Notes: generated by a model from the letters alone, not told the origin. A DNA stretch of 64,000 bases from Streptomyces sp. NBC_01241 (GCF_041435435.1 NZ_CP108494.1:7102501-7166500), one strand, 5' to 3'. Counted from the stretch's first letter, positions 1-9,173 are shown. Made by a program: numbers and translations.

Positions 1-663
1 GCGGCCATCGCGCAGGGCCGGCTCGCCCCCGGCAGCCTCCTCGGCAACGAGATCGAGCTCGCGGCCCGGCTCGGCCTGTCCCGGCCCACCGTCCGCCAGG
101 CCATCCAGTCACTGGTCGACAAGGGCCTGATGGTCCGCCGCCGCGGCGTCGGCACCCAGGTCGTGCACAGCAGGGTCCGCCGCCCGCTCGAACTGAGCAG
201 TCTGTACGACGACCTGGAGGCGGCGGGCGGGCACCCCACGACCCGCGTCCTGCGCAACACCGTCGAACCCGCCGGAGTCGACATCGCCGACGCCCTCGGA
301 ATCGCGGCGGGGACCGACGTACACCTCGTCGAACGGCTGCGGTACGCGCACGACGAGCCGCTGGCACTCCTGCGCAACCACGTACCCCTCGGGATCATCG
401 ACCTCGACACCGCACGGCTGGAGACCACCGGCCTCTACCGGATGATGCGGGGCGCCGGCATCACCCTGCACAGCGCCCGCCAGACCGTCGGCGCCAGGCT
501 CGCCACCGCAGAGGAGGCGGCCGGACTCGCCGAGACGGAAGGGGCCGCCGTACTGACGATGGAGCGCACCACCTTCGACGACACCGGGCGCGCGGTCGAG
601 TTCGGCTCCCACGTCTACCGGGCCTCGCGCTACTCCTTCGAATTCCAGCTGCTCGTACGGTGA
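1..663 (+). CDS. GntR-family regulator with UTRA domain (5' end missing)
   Basis: The reading frame is open from base 1, so the start lies outside the window. The first ~45 visible residues form the recognition part of a GntR winged helix (LSRPTVRQAIQSLVDKGL), followed by the wing (RRRGVGTQV). The rest reads as a UTRA ligand-binding domain, with LSSLYDDLEAAG opening it and a C-terminal strand YRASRYSFEFQL. HutC-subfamily proteins of this kind repress sugar-uptake operons and release DNA on binding a sugar phosphate. It precedes a sugar ABC importer and a ROK kinase on the same strand, so local control of that operon is the likely job (inference). Family call is firm; ligand is unknown. Confidence 0.88.
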   Translation, partial: AAIAQGRLAPGSLLGNEIELAARLGLSRPTVRQAIQSLVDKGLMVRRRGVGTQVVHSRVRRPLELSSLYDDLEAAGGHPTTRVLRNTVEPAGVDIADALGIAAGTDVHLVERLRYAHDEPLALLRNHVPLGIIDLDTARLETTGLYRMMRGAGITLHSARQTVGARLATAEEAAGLAETEGAAVLTMERTTFDDTGRAVEFGSHVYRASRYSFEFQLLVR

Positions 664-756
664 CGACGGCCCCACGGCCCCGTTGACGTCTCGTACCGCC
701 GGCGCTAGAACTCACCCAGCCGCACTCGGGCGGCCGGGAGAGAAGGCGGACCCACC

Positions 757-915
757 ATGCGTACCTCTCGCAAGGCGGCAACCCTGATGGCCGCGGCCGC
801 CACCCCGCGGATGAAGAACGTCATCGGCAGCGGAAGGCCGGTGCTCACCGGCCCGGCGATCGTCACCGCCGACGACGTACCGCAGCCGGACGAACACACC
901 ACGCGCGGCACCCGA
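757..915 (+). pseudogene. Deletion relic of a sugar-binding lipoprotein gene
   Basis: A start codon behind a purine-rich ribosome site (GAGAGAAGG) opens a signal-peptide-like stretch (MRTSRKAATLMAAAA). It is fused directly to GSGRPVLTGPAIVTADD and ends with TTRGTR. That tail matches the last ~30 residues of the intact binding protein at 1083-2096 (GGGRPVLTGPQIITSKD ... TRRGTR). The body of the protein is missing. An ATG overlaps the last codon exactly where the intact operon has the start of its permease gene, so this looks like the collapsed remains of a paralogous importer operon. The frame then runs to 1026 through proline-rich filler. The remaining bases to 1082 hold nothing recognisable beyond the leader of the next gene. 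Confidence 0.7.
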
Positions 916-1082
916 TGCCCCTCCCGCGCACCACCGCGCACACCCGGTGCCCCCGCACCCGCCCCGCCCCTGCCGGGCGGCGCCGTCGGCGGCTCGGGGA
1001 TACTTGGCCAGCCGGGCAGGGCGTGAATCGTCCCCGGCCCCACCAAAGAGCACAGCGAGCAGCACAAGAAGGGCATGGCGTC

Positions 1083-2096
1083 GTGGCAAGGGTTCGGACA
1101 GGGGTACGTGCGATGGGCGCCGTGCTTGCGGCGGTGCTGGCGGCTTCCCTCGTGGGATGCAGCAGCACCGGCGGCAAGCGGGCGGAGGAGCGCGCGGCCC
1201 GGGCTGCCGCCGAGGGCCGGTCCGCGGTGACCACGCCCCGCTGGACCTTCGCCATGGTCACTCACTCGGGCGACGGGGACACCTTCTGGGACATCGTCCA
1301 GAGCGGTGCGAAGCAGGCGGCCGTCAAGGACAACATCAAGTTCCTGTACTCGCACAACGACGAGGCGCAGCAGCAGGCCCAGCTCGTCCAGGCCGCCATC
1401 GACCAGAAGGTCGACGGGCTGATCGTCACGCTCGCCAAGCCCGACGCGATGAAGGACGTCGTCGCCAAGGCGACCAAGGCCGGCATCCCGGTGATCACGG
1501 TGAACTCGGGCTCCGCGGAGTCCAAGCAGTTCGGCGCGCTCACCCACATCGGCCAGGACGAGTCCATCGCGGGCGAGGCGGTAGGCGACGAGCTCAACGC
1601 ACGCGGCCGCAAGAAGGCCCTGTGCATCCTGCACGAGCAGGGCAACGTCGGCCACGAGCAGCGCTGCGCCGGAGCGAAGAAGACGTTCGACGGGCAGCTG
1701 CAGAACCTCTACGTCGAGGGCACCAACATGCCCGACGTCCAGGCGTCCATCGAGGCCAAGCTCCAGGCCGACAAGAACATCGACGCGGTCGTCACCCTCG
1801 GGGCGCCGTTCGCGGACGCCGCCGTCAAGGCGAAGAAGACCGCGGGCAGCAAGGCCGAGATCGACACCTTCGACCTGAACGCGAAGGTCGCCGCCGCCCT
1901 CCAGGACAAGACCCTCGGCTTCGCGGTCGACCAGCAGCCCTACCTCCAGGGGTACGAGGCCGTCGACCTGCTCTGGCTGTACCGCTTCAACGGCAATGTG
2001 CTCGGCGGCGGCCGCCCGGTCCTCACCGGACCGCAGATCATCACCTCGAAGGACGCCGCCGAGCTGGCGGAATACACGCGGCGGGGGACCCGATGA
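1083..2096 (+). CDS. Sugar ABC importer, substrate-binding lipoprotein
   Basis: Periplasmic-binding-protein-type sugar receptor (ribose/fructose class), lipid-anchored outside the membrane. A GTG at 1083 gives a short basic n-region (RVRTGVR), a hydrophobic core and a lipobox LVGC followed by SSTGG; longer upstream starts only add proline-rich filler. The mature part has two Rossmann-like lobes: GDTFWDIVQSGAKQAA near the start, DGLIVTLAKPDAM, GIPVITVNSG, and FDLNAKVAAAL with GFAVDQQPYLQGY near the end, as in the RbsB/FrcB group. The stop overlaps the permease start (ATGA), so the genes are translationally coupled. The exact sugar cannot be read from sequence. Confidence 0.9.
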   Translation: MARVRTGVRAMGAVLAAVLAASLVGCSSTGGKRAEERAARAAAEGRSAVTTPRWTFAMVTHSGDGDTFWDIVQSGAKQAAVKDNIKFLYSHNDEAQQQAQLVQAAIDQKVDGLIVTLAKPDAMKDVVAKATKAGIPVITVNSGSAESKQFGALTHIGQDESIAGEAVGDELNARGRKKALCILHEQGNVGHEQRCAGAKKTFDGQLQNLYVEGTNMPDVQASIEAKLQADKNIDAVVTLGAPFADAAVKAKKTAGSKAEIDTFDLNAKVAAALQDKTLGFAVDQQPYLQGYEAVDLLWLYRFNGNVLGGGRPVLTGPQIITSKDAAELAEYTRRGTR

Positions 2097-3145
2097 GCAC
2101 CGTCACCGGCCCACCCGCGCCGGCCGCGGCCGACGAGCGGCTGCTGCGCACCTCACCGCTGCGCAGACTGCTCGGCCGCCCCGAGCTCGGCTCGGTGGTC
2201 GGCGCCGCGGCCGTCTTCATCTTCTTCTCGATCGTCGCCGACAGCTTCCTGCGCGCCTCCAGCCTCGGCACGGTGCTGTACGCGGCCTCCACCATCGGGA
2301 TCATGGCCGCGCCGGTGGCGCTGCTGATGATCGGCGGCGAGTTCGACCTCTCCGCCGGTGTTCTGGTCACCAGTTCCGCGCTGATCTCGTCGATGTTCAG
2401 CTACCAGATGACGGCCAACGTCTGGGTCGGTGTCCTGGTGTCGCTGCTGGTCACGCTGGCCATCGGGGCGTTCAACGGCTTCATGCTGACCCGTACCAAA
2501 CTGCCGAGCTTCATCATCACGCTCGGTACGTTCCTGATGCTGACCGGCCTCAATCTGGGCTTCACCAAGCTGATCAGCGGGACGGTGTCGACGAAGTCCA
2601 TCGGCGACATGGAGGGCTTCGAATCGGCCCGTCAGGTCTTCGCCTCGCAGTGGACCATCGGCGGCGTCGAGTTCAAGGTCACCATCCTGTGGTGGGCCGC
2701 GCTCGTCGCGATCGCCACCTGGATCCTGCTCCGCACCCGCTTCGGCAACTGGATCTTCGCGGTCGGCGGCGAGGCCGACGCGGCCCGCGCGGTCGGCGTC
2801 CCGGTGATCCGTACCAAGATCGGGCTCTACCTCGGGGTCGCCTTCGCCGCCTGGGTTTCCGGGCAGCATCTGCTGTTCTCGTACGACGTGGTGCAGTCCG
2901 GCGAGGGCGTCGGCAACGAGCTGATCTACATCATCGCGGCCGTCATCGGCGGCTGCCTGATCACCGGCGGCTACGGTTCCGCGATCGGCTCCGCGGTCGG
3001 TGCCTTCATCTTCGGCATGACCAGCAAGGGCATCGTCTACGCGGAGTGGAACGCGGACTGGTTCAAGTTCTTCCTCGGAGCCATGCTGCTCCTGGCCACC
3101 CTGCTCAACGCATGGGTACGCAAGCGCGCGGAGGCGACGACATGA
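2093..3145 (+). CDS. Sugar ABC importer, permease
   Basis: Inner-membrane channel of a ribose/fructose/xylose-type importer, 350 residues. Many hydrophobic segments follow a ~35-residue cytoplasmic N-terminus. Family landmarks include the GEFDLSAGVLV segment near the second helix, LPSFIITLGTFLMLTGLN, and the EAA-like loop around AVGGEADAARAVGVPV where the ATPase docks. The ATG overlaps the binding-protein stop and its own stop overlaps the ATPase start, so the three genes form a tight operon. Only one permease gene is present, which is normal for this class because the protein homodimerises. Confidence 0.9.
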   Translation: MSTVTGPPAPAAADERLLRTSPLRRLLGRPELGSVVGAAAVFIFFSIVADSFLRASSLGTVLYAASTIGIMAAPVALLMIGGEFDLSAGVLVTSSALISSMFSYQMTANVWVGVLVSLLVTLAIGAFNGFMLTRTKLPSFIITLGTFLMLTGLNLGFTKLISGTVSTKSIGDMEGFESARQVFASQWTIGGVEFKVTILWWAALVAIATWILLRTRFGNWIFAVGGEADAARAVGVPVIRTKIGLYLGVAFAAWVSGQHLLFSYDVVQSGEGVGNELIYIIAAVIGGCLITGGYGSAIGSAVGAFIFGMTSKGIVYAEWNADWFKFFLGAMLLLATLLNAWVRKRAEATT

Positions 3146-4002
3146 CGGCCCCCCAGGCACCGGCCGACGGGCAGACGCCCCACCGGGCGCTCGTCGAGCT
3201 GGACCACGTCAGCAAGTTCTACGGCAACATCAAGGCGCTCCAGGACGTCTCGCTGGAGGTCCACGCGGGGGAGATCTCCTGTGTCCTCGGCGACAACGGC
3301 GCAGGCAAGTCCACCCTGATCAAGATCATCGCGGGGCTGCACCGGCACGACGCGGGAACCTTCCTCATCGCCGGCGAGGAAACCACCCTCGCCAACCCGC
3401 GCGACGCGCTGGACCGCGGCATCGCCACGGTCTACCAGGACCTGGCAGTCGTTCCCCTGATGCCGGTCTGGCGGAACTTCTTCCTCGGCTCCGAGCCGAC
3501 CACCGGCGCGGGCCCCTTCAAGCGCCTCGACGCACGGCTGATGCGCGAGACGACCCGCTCCGAGCTGCTGCGCATGGGCATCGACCTGCGCGACGTCGAC
3601 CAGCCGATCGGCACGCTCTCCGGTGGCGAGCGCCAGTGCGTCGCCATCGCGCGGGCCGTGTATTTCGGCGCGAAGGTCCTCGTCCTGGACGAGCCGACCG
3701 CCGCGCTCGGCGTCAAGCAGTCCGGGGTCGTCCTCAAGTACGTCGCGGCCGCCCGCGACGCCGGTCTCGGCGTGGTCCTCATCACGCACAACCCCCACCA
3801 CGCGTATCTCGTCGGTGACCGGTTCGTCCTGCTCAAGCGGGGCGCCATGGCCGGCAGCCACACCCGGTCGAGCATCACGCTGGACGAACTGACCCGCCAG
3901 ATGGCGGGCGGCAGCGAGCTGGAGGAGCTCGGCCACGAGCTGGAGCGGGCCCCGGGACCGACCCATCTCGGCGGCCACCCGGTCACCGACGACCCGCGGT
4001 AG
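3142..4002 (+). CDS. Sugar ABC importer, ATPase
   Basis: Cytoplasmic ATP-binding subunit with one nucleotide-binding domain in 286 residues. Walker A is GDNGAGKST, the signature is LSGGERQ, Walker B is VLVLDEPTAALG, and the switch histidine lies in LITHNPHH. Rbs-type importers usually carry a ~500-residue protein with two fused ATPase domains. A single domain is typical of FrcA-like fructose importers, so the locus is best compared with FrcBCA. The C-terminal ~30 residues are a family-variable tail. Third gene of the operon, start overlapping the permease stop. Confidence 0.9.
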   Translation: MTAPQAPADGQTPHRALVELDHVSKFYGNIKALQDVSLEVHAGEISCVLGDNGAGKSTLIKIIAGLHRHDAGTFLIAGEETTLANPRDALDRGIATVYQDLAVVPLMPVWRNFFLGSEPTTGAGPFKRLDARLMRETTRSELLRMGIDLRDVDQPIGTLSGGERQCVAIARAVYFGAKVLVLDEPTAALGVKQSGVVLKYVAAARDAGLGVVLITHNPHHAYLVGDRFVLLKRGAMAGSHTRSSITLDELTRQMAGGSELEELGHELERAPGPTHLGGHPVTDDPR

Positions 4003-4132
4003 CCCGGACCGGTACCGGACCCGGCCGAAGGTTCCGCCGACCGCACGGCCCCCGGCAGTGGCAGAATCGAGCCCGACGGGCGCCGTCCGCCGCCGGGAGC
4101 ACCGCTCCGGCCCCCCAGACCCCGCAGGGACG

Positions 4133-5296
4133 ATGAGCACGTACCGCGACCTCACACACCGCGGCTCCGCCCGCGCCACCGTCCTGCGGACCGTGGGCAC
4201 CCGGGAGCGGCGCTCGCACCTCACGGCGCCGCGGGTACCCACTGTCGGCATCGACATCGGGGGTACGAAGGTGATGGCCGGCGTCGTCGACGCCGACGGC
4301 AACATCCTGGAGCAGCTGCGCACCGAGACGCCGGACAAGTCCAAGAGCCCCAAGGTCGTCGAGGACACCATCGTCGAGCTGGTACTGGACCTGTCCGACC
4401 GGCACGACGTGCACGCCGTCGGCATCGGGGCGGCCGGCTGGGTCGACGCGGACCGCTCCAAAGTGCTGTTCGCCCCGCACCTCGCCTGGCGCGACGAACC
4501 GCTGCGCGACGCCCTCGCCTCCCGCCTCGTCGTTCCCGTCATGGTCGACAACGACGCCAACACCGCCGCCTGGGCGGAGTGGCGCTTCGGAGCGGGCCGC
4601 GGCGAGGACCACCTCGTCATGATCACGCTCGGTACCGGCATCGGCGGCGCGATCCTGGAGGACGGCCAGGTCAAGCGTGGCAAGTACGGAGTCGCCGGTG
4701 AGTTCGGCCACATGCAGGTGGTGCCGGGCGGGCACCGCTGCCCGTGCGGGAACCGCGGCTGCTGGGAGCAGTACAGCTCCGGCAACGCCCTCGTCCGCGA
4801 GGCCAAGGAGCTGGCCGCGGCCGACTCCCCGGTGGCGCACGGCATCATCGAGCGGGTCAAGGGCAACATTCCCGACATCACCGGGCCGCTCATCACCGAA
4901 CTGGCCCGCGAGGGCGACGCGATGTGCGTCGAGCTCCTCCAGGACATCGGGCAGTGGCTCGGCATCGGCATCGCCAATCTGGCCGCCGCGCTCGACCCCT
5001 CCTGCTTCGTCATCGGAGGTGGCGTCAGCGCCGCCGACGACCTGCTGATCGGCCCCGCGAGGGACGCCTTCAAGCGCCACCTCACCGGCCGCGGCTACCG
5101 CCCCGAGGCCCGGATCGCGAAGGCACAGCTCGGCCCGGAGGCGGGTATGGTCGGCGCCGCCGACCTGGCCCGGCTGGTGGCCCGCAGATTCCGCCGCACC
5201 AACCGTCGTCGCGTCGAGCGGTACGAGCGGTACGCGCAGATCTACGACCAGGCCGCGAGCACCATCCGTAACACGCGCAACACTCGCACCTCCTAG
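4133..5296 (+). CDS. ROK-family sugar kinase (glucokinase-like)
   Basis: Predicted cytosolic ATP-dependent sugar kinase of 387 residues. The phosphate-binding start GIDIGGTKV, the sugar-contacting MVDNDANTAAWAEWRFG, and ITLGTGIGGAI are all present. The ROK zinc site is CPCGNRGCWEQY, next to the GEFGHM catalytic region. The ATG at 4133 follows GCAGGGA; an upstream in-frame ATG at 4058 would add non-conserved sequence. About 35 non-conserved residues precede the catalytic start. Position after the importer suggests it phosphorylates the imported sugar. A repressor role is unlikely because there is no N-terminal helix-turn-helix. Glucose specificity is not proven. Confidence 0.87.
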   Translation: MSTYRDLTHRGSARATVLRTVGTRERRSHLTAPRVPTVGIDIGGTKVMAGVVDADGNILEQLRTETPDKSKSPKVVEDTIVELVLDLSDRHDVHAVGIGAAGWVDADRSKVLFAPHLAWRDEPLRDALASRLVVPVMVDNDANTAAWAEWRFGAGRGEDHLVMITLGTGIGGAILEDGQVKRGKYGVAGEFGHMQVVPGGHRCPCGNRGCWEQYSSGNALVREAKELAAADSPVAHGIIERVKGNIPDITGPLITELAREGDAMCVELLQDIGQWLGIGIANLAAALDPSCFVIGGGVSAADDLLIGPARDAFKRHLTGRGYRPEARIAKAQLGPEAGMVGAADLARLVARRFRRTNRRRVERYERYAQIYDQAASTIRNTRNTRTS

Positions 5297-5310
5297 GGAT
5301 CTCCACAGAC

Positions 5311-5901
5311 ATGACCACAGCCGAGCACCCCGTCCTGCCGCGCCAGTCCTCGCCGCCCGACGACAAAAGGCCGCCGCAGGACCGGCGCCGGATGATCCGC
5401 CGCCGTCTGGTCACGGCGACCATCATCGTGCTGCTCATCGGCATCCCGGCCGGCTACCTGCTGATCTCCGCGGGCCAGAGCCGCCGCTCCGGCCAGAACA
5501 AGGAGGCCGAGGCCTCCGCGCAGGGGCTCCGGGAGGGCTGGCCGTCCCGGGTGCAGCGCCGGATCTTCGAACTGCCGATGCCCGGCAACGCGCTGGACGT
5601 GCAGTACTACGAAACCAACAACTGGAGGGCCAGCCGCCTGTACGTGGAGTTCCGTACCACGTCCGCCGGGCTCGACCGGTTCCTGAGCCGGATGGGCAGC
5701 GGCCGCGCCGAGCTGGAGACGGGCAAGGTCAGCATCGGCTCCCGCGACCAGGAGATCACGGGCTGGAGCTTCGCCCCGGGCATCCAGTGGGCGGGCACCA
5801 AGCACACCAACAAGGACCCGCGGCCCGATCAGGACATCACCGTGAACATGACCGACCCGATGAACCCTGTCGTATATGTCGCCTCCGCGGCGACCCCCTG
5901 A
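5311..5901 (+). CDS. Membrane-anchored protein of unknown function
   Basis: A 196-residue protein, not assigned to a named family. A basic, proline-rich cytoplasmic head (about 34 residues ending PPQDRRRMIRRR) is followed by one hydrophobic helix (about 35-53, ATIIVLLIGIPAGYLLI). An external domain rich in beta-type sequence follows, containing GTKHTNKDPRPDQDITV. It begins 14 bases after the kinase stop and probably shares its transcript. The domain ends cleanly 26 bases before polyketide-synthase debris begins. Function unknown; similar single-pass proteins are common in Streptomyces. Confidence 0.7.
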   Translation: MTTAEHPVLPRQSSPPDDKRPPQDRRRMIRRRLVTATIIVLLIGIPAGYLLISAGQSRRSGQNKEAEASAQGLREGWPSRVQRRIFELPMPGNALDVQYYETNNWRASRLYVEFRTTSAGLDRFLSRMGSGRAELETGKVSIGSRDQEITGWSFAPGIQWAGTKHTNKDPRPDQDITVNMTDPMNPVVYVASAATP

Positions 5902-5927
5902 CCCGAAGCCGACAGGCCGCTCACCAA

Positions 5928-6928
5928 CCTCGGCTGTCCGACGCCCGGCGCAACGGCCACCCCGTCCTTGCCGTGATCCGCGGTTCGGCCGTCAACCAGG
6001 ACGGTGCGAGCAACGGACTCACCGCGCCCAACGGTCCCTCCCAGGAAAGGGTGATCCGGCCGGCGCTCGAGGACGCCGGTCTGTCCGCGCGGGACGTGGA
6101 CATGGTGGAGGCGCACGGTACGGGCACCACGCTGGGCGACCCGATCGAGGCGCAGGCCCTCCTGGCCACCTACGGCCAGGACCGGCCCGAGGAGCGCCCC
6201 CTGTGGCTCGGGTCGATCAAGTCGAACATCGGGCACACCCAGGCGGCGGCCGGCGTGATCAAGGCGGTGCTGGCGCTCCGGCACGAGACCCTGCCCGTCA
6301 GCCTCTGCTCCGAGACCCCGTCTCCGTACGTGGACTGGACGGCTGGACAGGTGCGGCTGCTCAGCGAGCCGGTGCCGTGGCCGCGGACCGACACGCCCTG
6401 CCGCGCGGGCGTCTCCTCGTTCGGGATCAGCGGGACCAACGCCCACGTGGTCGTGGAGCAGGCGCCGGCGGCCGAGCCGGCGGAGCAGGAGGGGGCGCAG
6501 GAGCCGCCGCAGCCGCGGGTCGTGCCGTGGCTGCTCTCCGGCGAACCGAGACCGCGGTGCGGGAAGCGGCCGACCGGCTCAGCCGGTTCCTGGCCGACCG
6601 GCCCGAGATCGCCTCGGCCGACGTCGCCGCGACCCTCGCCGCCCGTACCTGCTTCGGCCACCGTGCCGCGGTCGTGGCGGAGGACCGGGAGGCACTGCTC
6701 AGGGGACTCCGCGGGATCGCGGCCGGCAAGCCGACCGTCGGCGTGGTCCGCGGCCAGTCCGCAGCCACGGGCAAAACCGCGTTCCTCTTCACCGGTCAGG
6801 GCAGCCAGCGACTCGGAATGGGGCGCGAACTGTACGGGGCGGTCCCGAAGTTCACCGAGGCACTCGACGAGGTCTGCGCGCAGCTGGACCGGCACCTGGA
6901 CCGGCCGCTGCTGACGGTGCTCTTCGCC
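5928..6928 (+). pseudogene. Type I modular PKS fragment (KS C-terminus to AT N-terminus), frameshifted
   Basis: The frame starting at 5928 reads as the second half of a modular ketosynthase: NQDGASNGLTAPNGPSQ, the first active-site histidine in EAHGTGTTLGDPIEAQ, the second in KSNIGHTQAAAG, and the C-terminal GISGTNAHVV. Near 6542 one base is missing (LLSG continues only in another frame as RTETAVREAADRL). The sequence then reads as the start of an acyltransferase domain (FTGQGSQRLGMGREL). Homology stops at about 6928. The active-site cysteine half of the KS and almost all of the AT are absent, so it cannot work. It is unrelated to the type II cluster further on. Confidence 0.9.
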
Positions 6929-7050
6929 CGCAGGTGGTCGGCGAGGACCAGGTCCGGGAGGAGCTCGGGGCCGGCGTTGTCGGCCACGAAGCAGACCTTG
7001 CCGGGCGGGCCGGCGGACAGGGTTCGCCCGGGTTGCTCGCCCGCGCGCTG
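6929..7050 (-). pseudogene. Fragment of a DUF89 (ARMT1-like) protein gene
   Basis: Read on the minus strand, the segment gives LSAGPPGKVCFVADNAGPEL followed by LPDLVLADHLR. The DNAG motif and the following ELLPDLVLADHL are characteristic of the metal-binding core of DUF89 damage-control phosphatases. Homology stops abruptly where the PKS fragment ends, and no start or remaining body is present. About 145 bases with nothing recognisable separate it from the next fragment. Identification rests on ~35 residues, so it is good but not certain. Confidence 0.6.
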
Positions 7051-7194
7051 CGCGGTCACAGACGGGACCTGCTCACCGGAACGGGGACGGAGCGACAACC
7101 GACACCTCGACAACTGCATCGGCCTTCGAAACAGTCCCGAGCATGCCCGCCGATCACGCTCGCGCACCGGGAAACACCAAGATCCCCGAGTCAG

Positions 7195-7323
7195 AGTCAA
7201 GCTGAGCATGTGCAGCGACGCGCCGTAGCCGGGCTTGATCGGGTAGTCGAGCACCTGGCTGCGCTGGGGCTCGGGGTAGTCGATCAGCAGCCGCGAGGTC
7301 GCCCCGCCTCTGCTGATCGCTTC
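7195..7323 (-). pseudogene. Fragment of a GH59 galactosylceramidase-like gene
   Basis: The minus strand reads GGATSRLLIDYPEPQRSQVL followed by DYPIKPGYGASLHMLSL. This resembles the N-terminal part of glycoside hydrolase family 59 (galactocerebrosidase), where LLIDYPEP(Q/K)RS and FKPnfGASLH are conserved. Only about 40 residues remain; the catalytic glutamates are absent. The fragment ends ~50 bases from the end of the intact GH35 gene, which runs the same way. It may have been part of the galactoside-use locus before deletion (inference). Confidence 0.65.
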
Positions 7324-7370
7324 TCCGTGCCCGCAGGATGGTGATGTCTCGTTCGGGCGGTACCGCGGTG

Positions 7371-9173
7371 TCAGTACTGGGGTGCTGGCGCGGCCGGCCC
7401 GAGGTCGGGCGCGGACCGCAGTTCCACGGCCAGTGGCACGGCGGCCCCGGCGAGGTCCAGCACCAGAACTTCGTTGTCACCCGCCTGCCACAGGGGCGCC
7501 GGGGCGTAAAGGGTGCGCTGGGGGCCCTTCTCCGTCCGCAGGCGGCCGAGGAGGAAGCCGTTGAGCCAGACCAGGGTGCGGTCGCTGCCCGGGACGGCGA
7601 GGAAGGCGTCCGCCTGTTCGGGCAACTCGACGATGGCCCGGTGGAAGGCGGGGCCATCGCCGGTCCCGGCGGCCGGGGCGGCGGGCAGGGCGGCCAGGTC
7701 GTCGAGGGGGAGCACGCGGATGTCCCAGCCGAACAGGTGCTGGTAGTCCAGGCGCACGCCTGCGACCAGGCCCTTGCGGTCGGCCAGGTGGGGGCCGTAG
7801 TTGACCCGGCCGAAGGGCTCGACGAGGATCTCCAGTTCCGCGCCGCCCTCGGGGACGGACAGCTCGACGGTCGGCGACAGGTCGTCGCGTTCCAGCACGC
7901 CGACCAGTCGCCCGTCGAGGAAGACCTGCGCCAGGTCCCGGATGCCGTCGACGGTCAGCGTGGCCGGACCGCCGGGCCCGGTGATGCGGTGCCGGTAGTG
8001 GACGAGCCCGCGATGGTGGCCGAGCTTCTCCATCGGTTCGGGCGCAGGGCGGTGCGTCGCGACGGAGAGCAGGTCCAGGCTGTCACGCAGGGCCGCCACC
8101 CGGGTGGCGGGGACGGTCTGCGGGTCGACCCGCGTGGGCTGGACGGGCAGCTCCCTGGTTGGCAGCGGCACGTAGCGGCCGATGACCTCGCGGAAGGCGT
8201 GGAACTTCTCGGTCAGTTCACCGGCCTCGCCGATCGGTGCGTCATAGTCGTAGCTGGTGACCGTGGGCATGTAGCCGGGGTCGGCGAGGGTCTTGCCGGT
8301 GTGGTTGGCGCCGGCCCACCAACCGAAGTTGGTTCCGCCGTGGCCCATGTAGATGTTGACCGATCCCCCCGCGGCGAGGATCCCGTCGAGCGCCTCGGCG
8401 GCGTCCGCACTGTCCCGTATGTGGTGGGGGTCGCCGAAGTGGTCGAACCAGCCGTTCCAGAACTCCATGCACACCAGCGGCGCGCCGGGCTGGAACTTGG
8501 CGAGGGCGTCGAAGGCCTCGGCCGGGCGCGAGCCGAAGTTGGCGGTGGCCAGCACGCCCGGGAGGGTGCCGCCGGCGAGCATGCGCGCTTCCGGGCCGTC
8601 GGAGGTGAACAACAGGCAGTCGATGCCCCGCGCGAGCAGGCTGTCCTTGAGGTGCTCCAGATAGGCCTTGTCGTTGCCGTAGCTGCCGTACTCGTTCTCG
8701 ACCTGGACGGCGACGATGGGGCCGCCGCGCGAGGTCTGGAGTTCGGCGAGGACCGGGATCAGCTGGTCGAACCACTGGTCGACCGCGGCCAGGTAGGCGG
8801 GGTCGGCGGTGCGCAGGCGCATGGACTCGTCGGCGAGCAGCCAGGCCGGGAGTCCGCCCAGGTCCCATTCGGCGCAGATGTAGGGGCCGGGGCGGGCGAT
8901 GACGTCGAGGCCGAGCGCGTCGGCCTCGCGGATGAAGGCGGCGACATCGTGCCAGCCGTCGAAGCGGGCCGGGCCGGGGGCGGGCTGGTGGAAGTTCCAG
9001 GCGATGTAGAGCTCGATGGTGTTGCAGCCCATGGCCTGCAGGCGCTGCAGCCGGTCGTGCCAGAGCCCGGGGTGGATGCGGAAGTAGTGCACGGCGGCGG
9101 AGACCACGCGGTGCTCGCGGCCGCCGCGCAGGAAGCGGTGGTCGTCAACGGTCAGGGCGGGGCGCGTGCTCAT
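7371..9173 (-). CDS. GH35 beta-galactosidase
   Basis: Retaining glycoside hydrolase of 600 residues. The (beta/alpha)8 barrel opens with VVSAAVHYFRIHPGLWHDRL. The acid/base glutamate is E161 in VQVENEYGSYG and the nucleophile is E237 in VCMEFWNGWFDHFG. GHGGTNFGWWAGANHTGKT, a family hallmark, follows. The C-terminal third contains beta-sandwich modules, ending with the WLNGFLLGR jelly-roll motif. No signal peptide is visible, so it should act in the cytoplasm on imported galactosides. The start ATG at 9173 is preceded by a purine-rich stretch. It is the last gene of a four-gene operon with a sugar importer. Confidence 0.94.
   Translation of the reverse strand: MSTRPALTVDDHRFLRGGREHRVVSAAVHYFRIHPGLWHDRLQRLQAMGCNTIELYIAWNFHQPAPGPARFDGWHDVAAFIREADALGLDVIARPGPYICAEWDLGGLPAWLLADESMRLRTADPAYLAAVDQWFDQLIPVLAELQTSRGGPIVAVQVENEYGSYGNDKAYLEHLKDSLLARGIDCLLFTSDGPEARMLAGGTLPGVLATANFGSRPAEAFDALAKFQPGAPLVCMEFWNGWFDHFGDPHHIRDSADAAEALDGILAAGGSVNIYMGHGGTNFGWWAGANHTGKTLADPGYMPTVTSYDYDAPIGEAGELTEKFHAFREVIGRYVPLPTRELPVQPTRVDPQTVPATRVAALRDSLDLLSVATHRPAPEPMEKLGHHRGLVHYRHRITGPGGPATLTVDGIRDLAQVFLDGRLVGVLERDDLSPTVELSVPEGGAELEILVEPFGRVNYGPHLADRKGLVAGVRLDYQHLFGWDIRVLPLDDLAALPAAPAAGTGDGPAFHRAIVELPEQADAFLAVPGSDRTLVWLNGFLLGRLRTEKGPQRTLYAPAPLWQAGDNEVLVLDLAGAAVPLAVELRSAPDLGPAAPAPQY

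Noticed and set aside
947..3145. Very long open frame ahead of and through the binding-protein gene
   Set aside because: The part before 2093 is an Arg/Gly-rich shadow of the binding-protein gene; only the permease part from 2093 has family motifs and the ATGA overlap.
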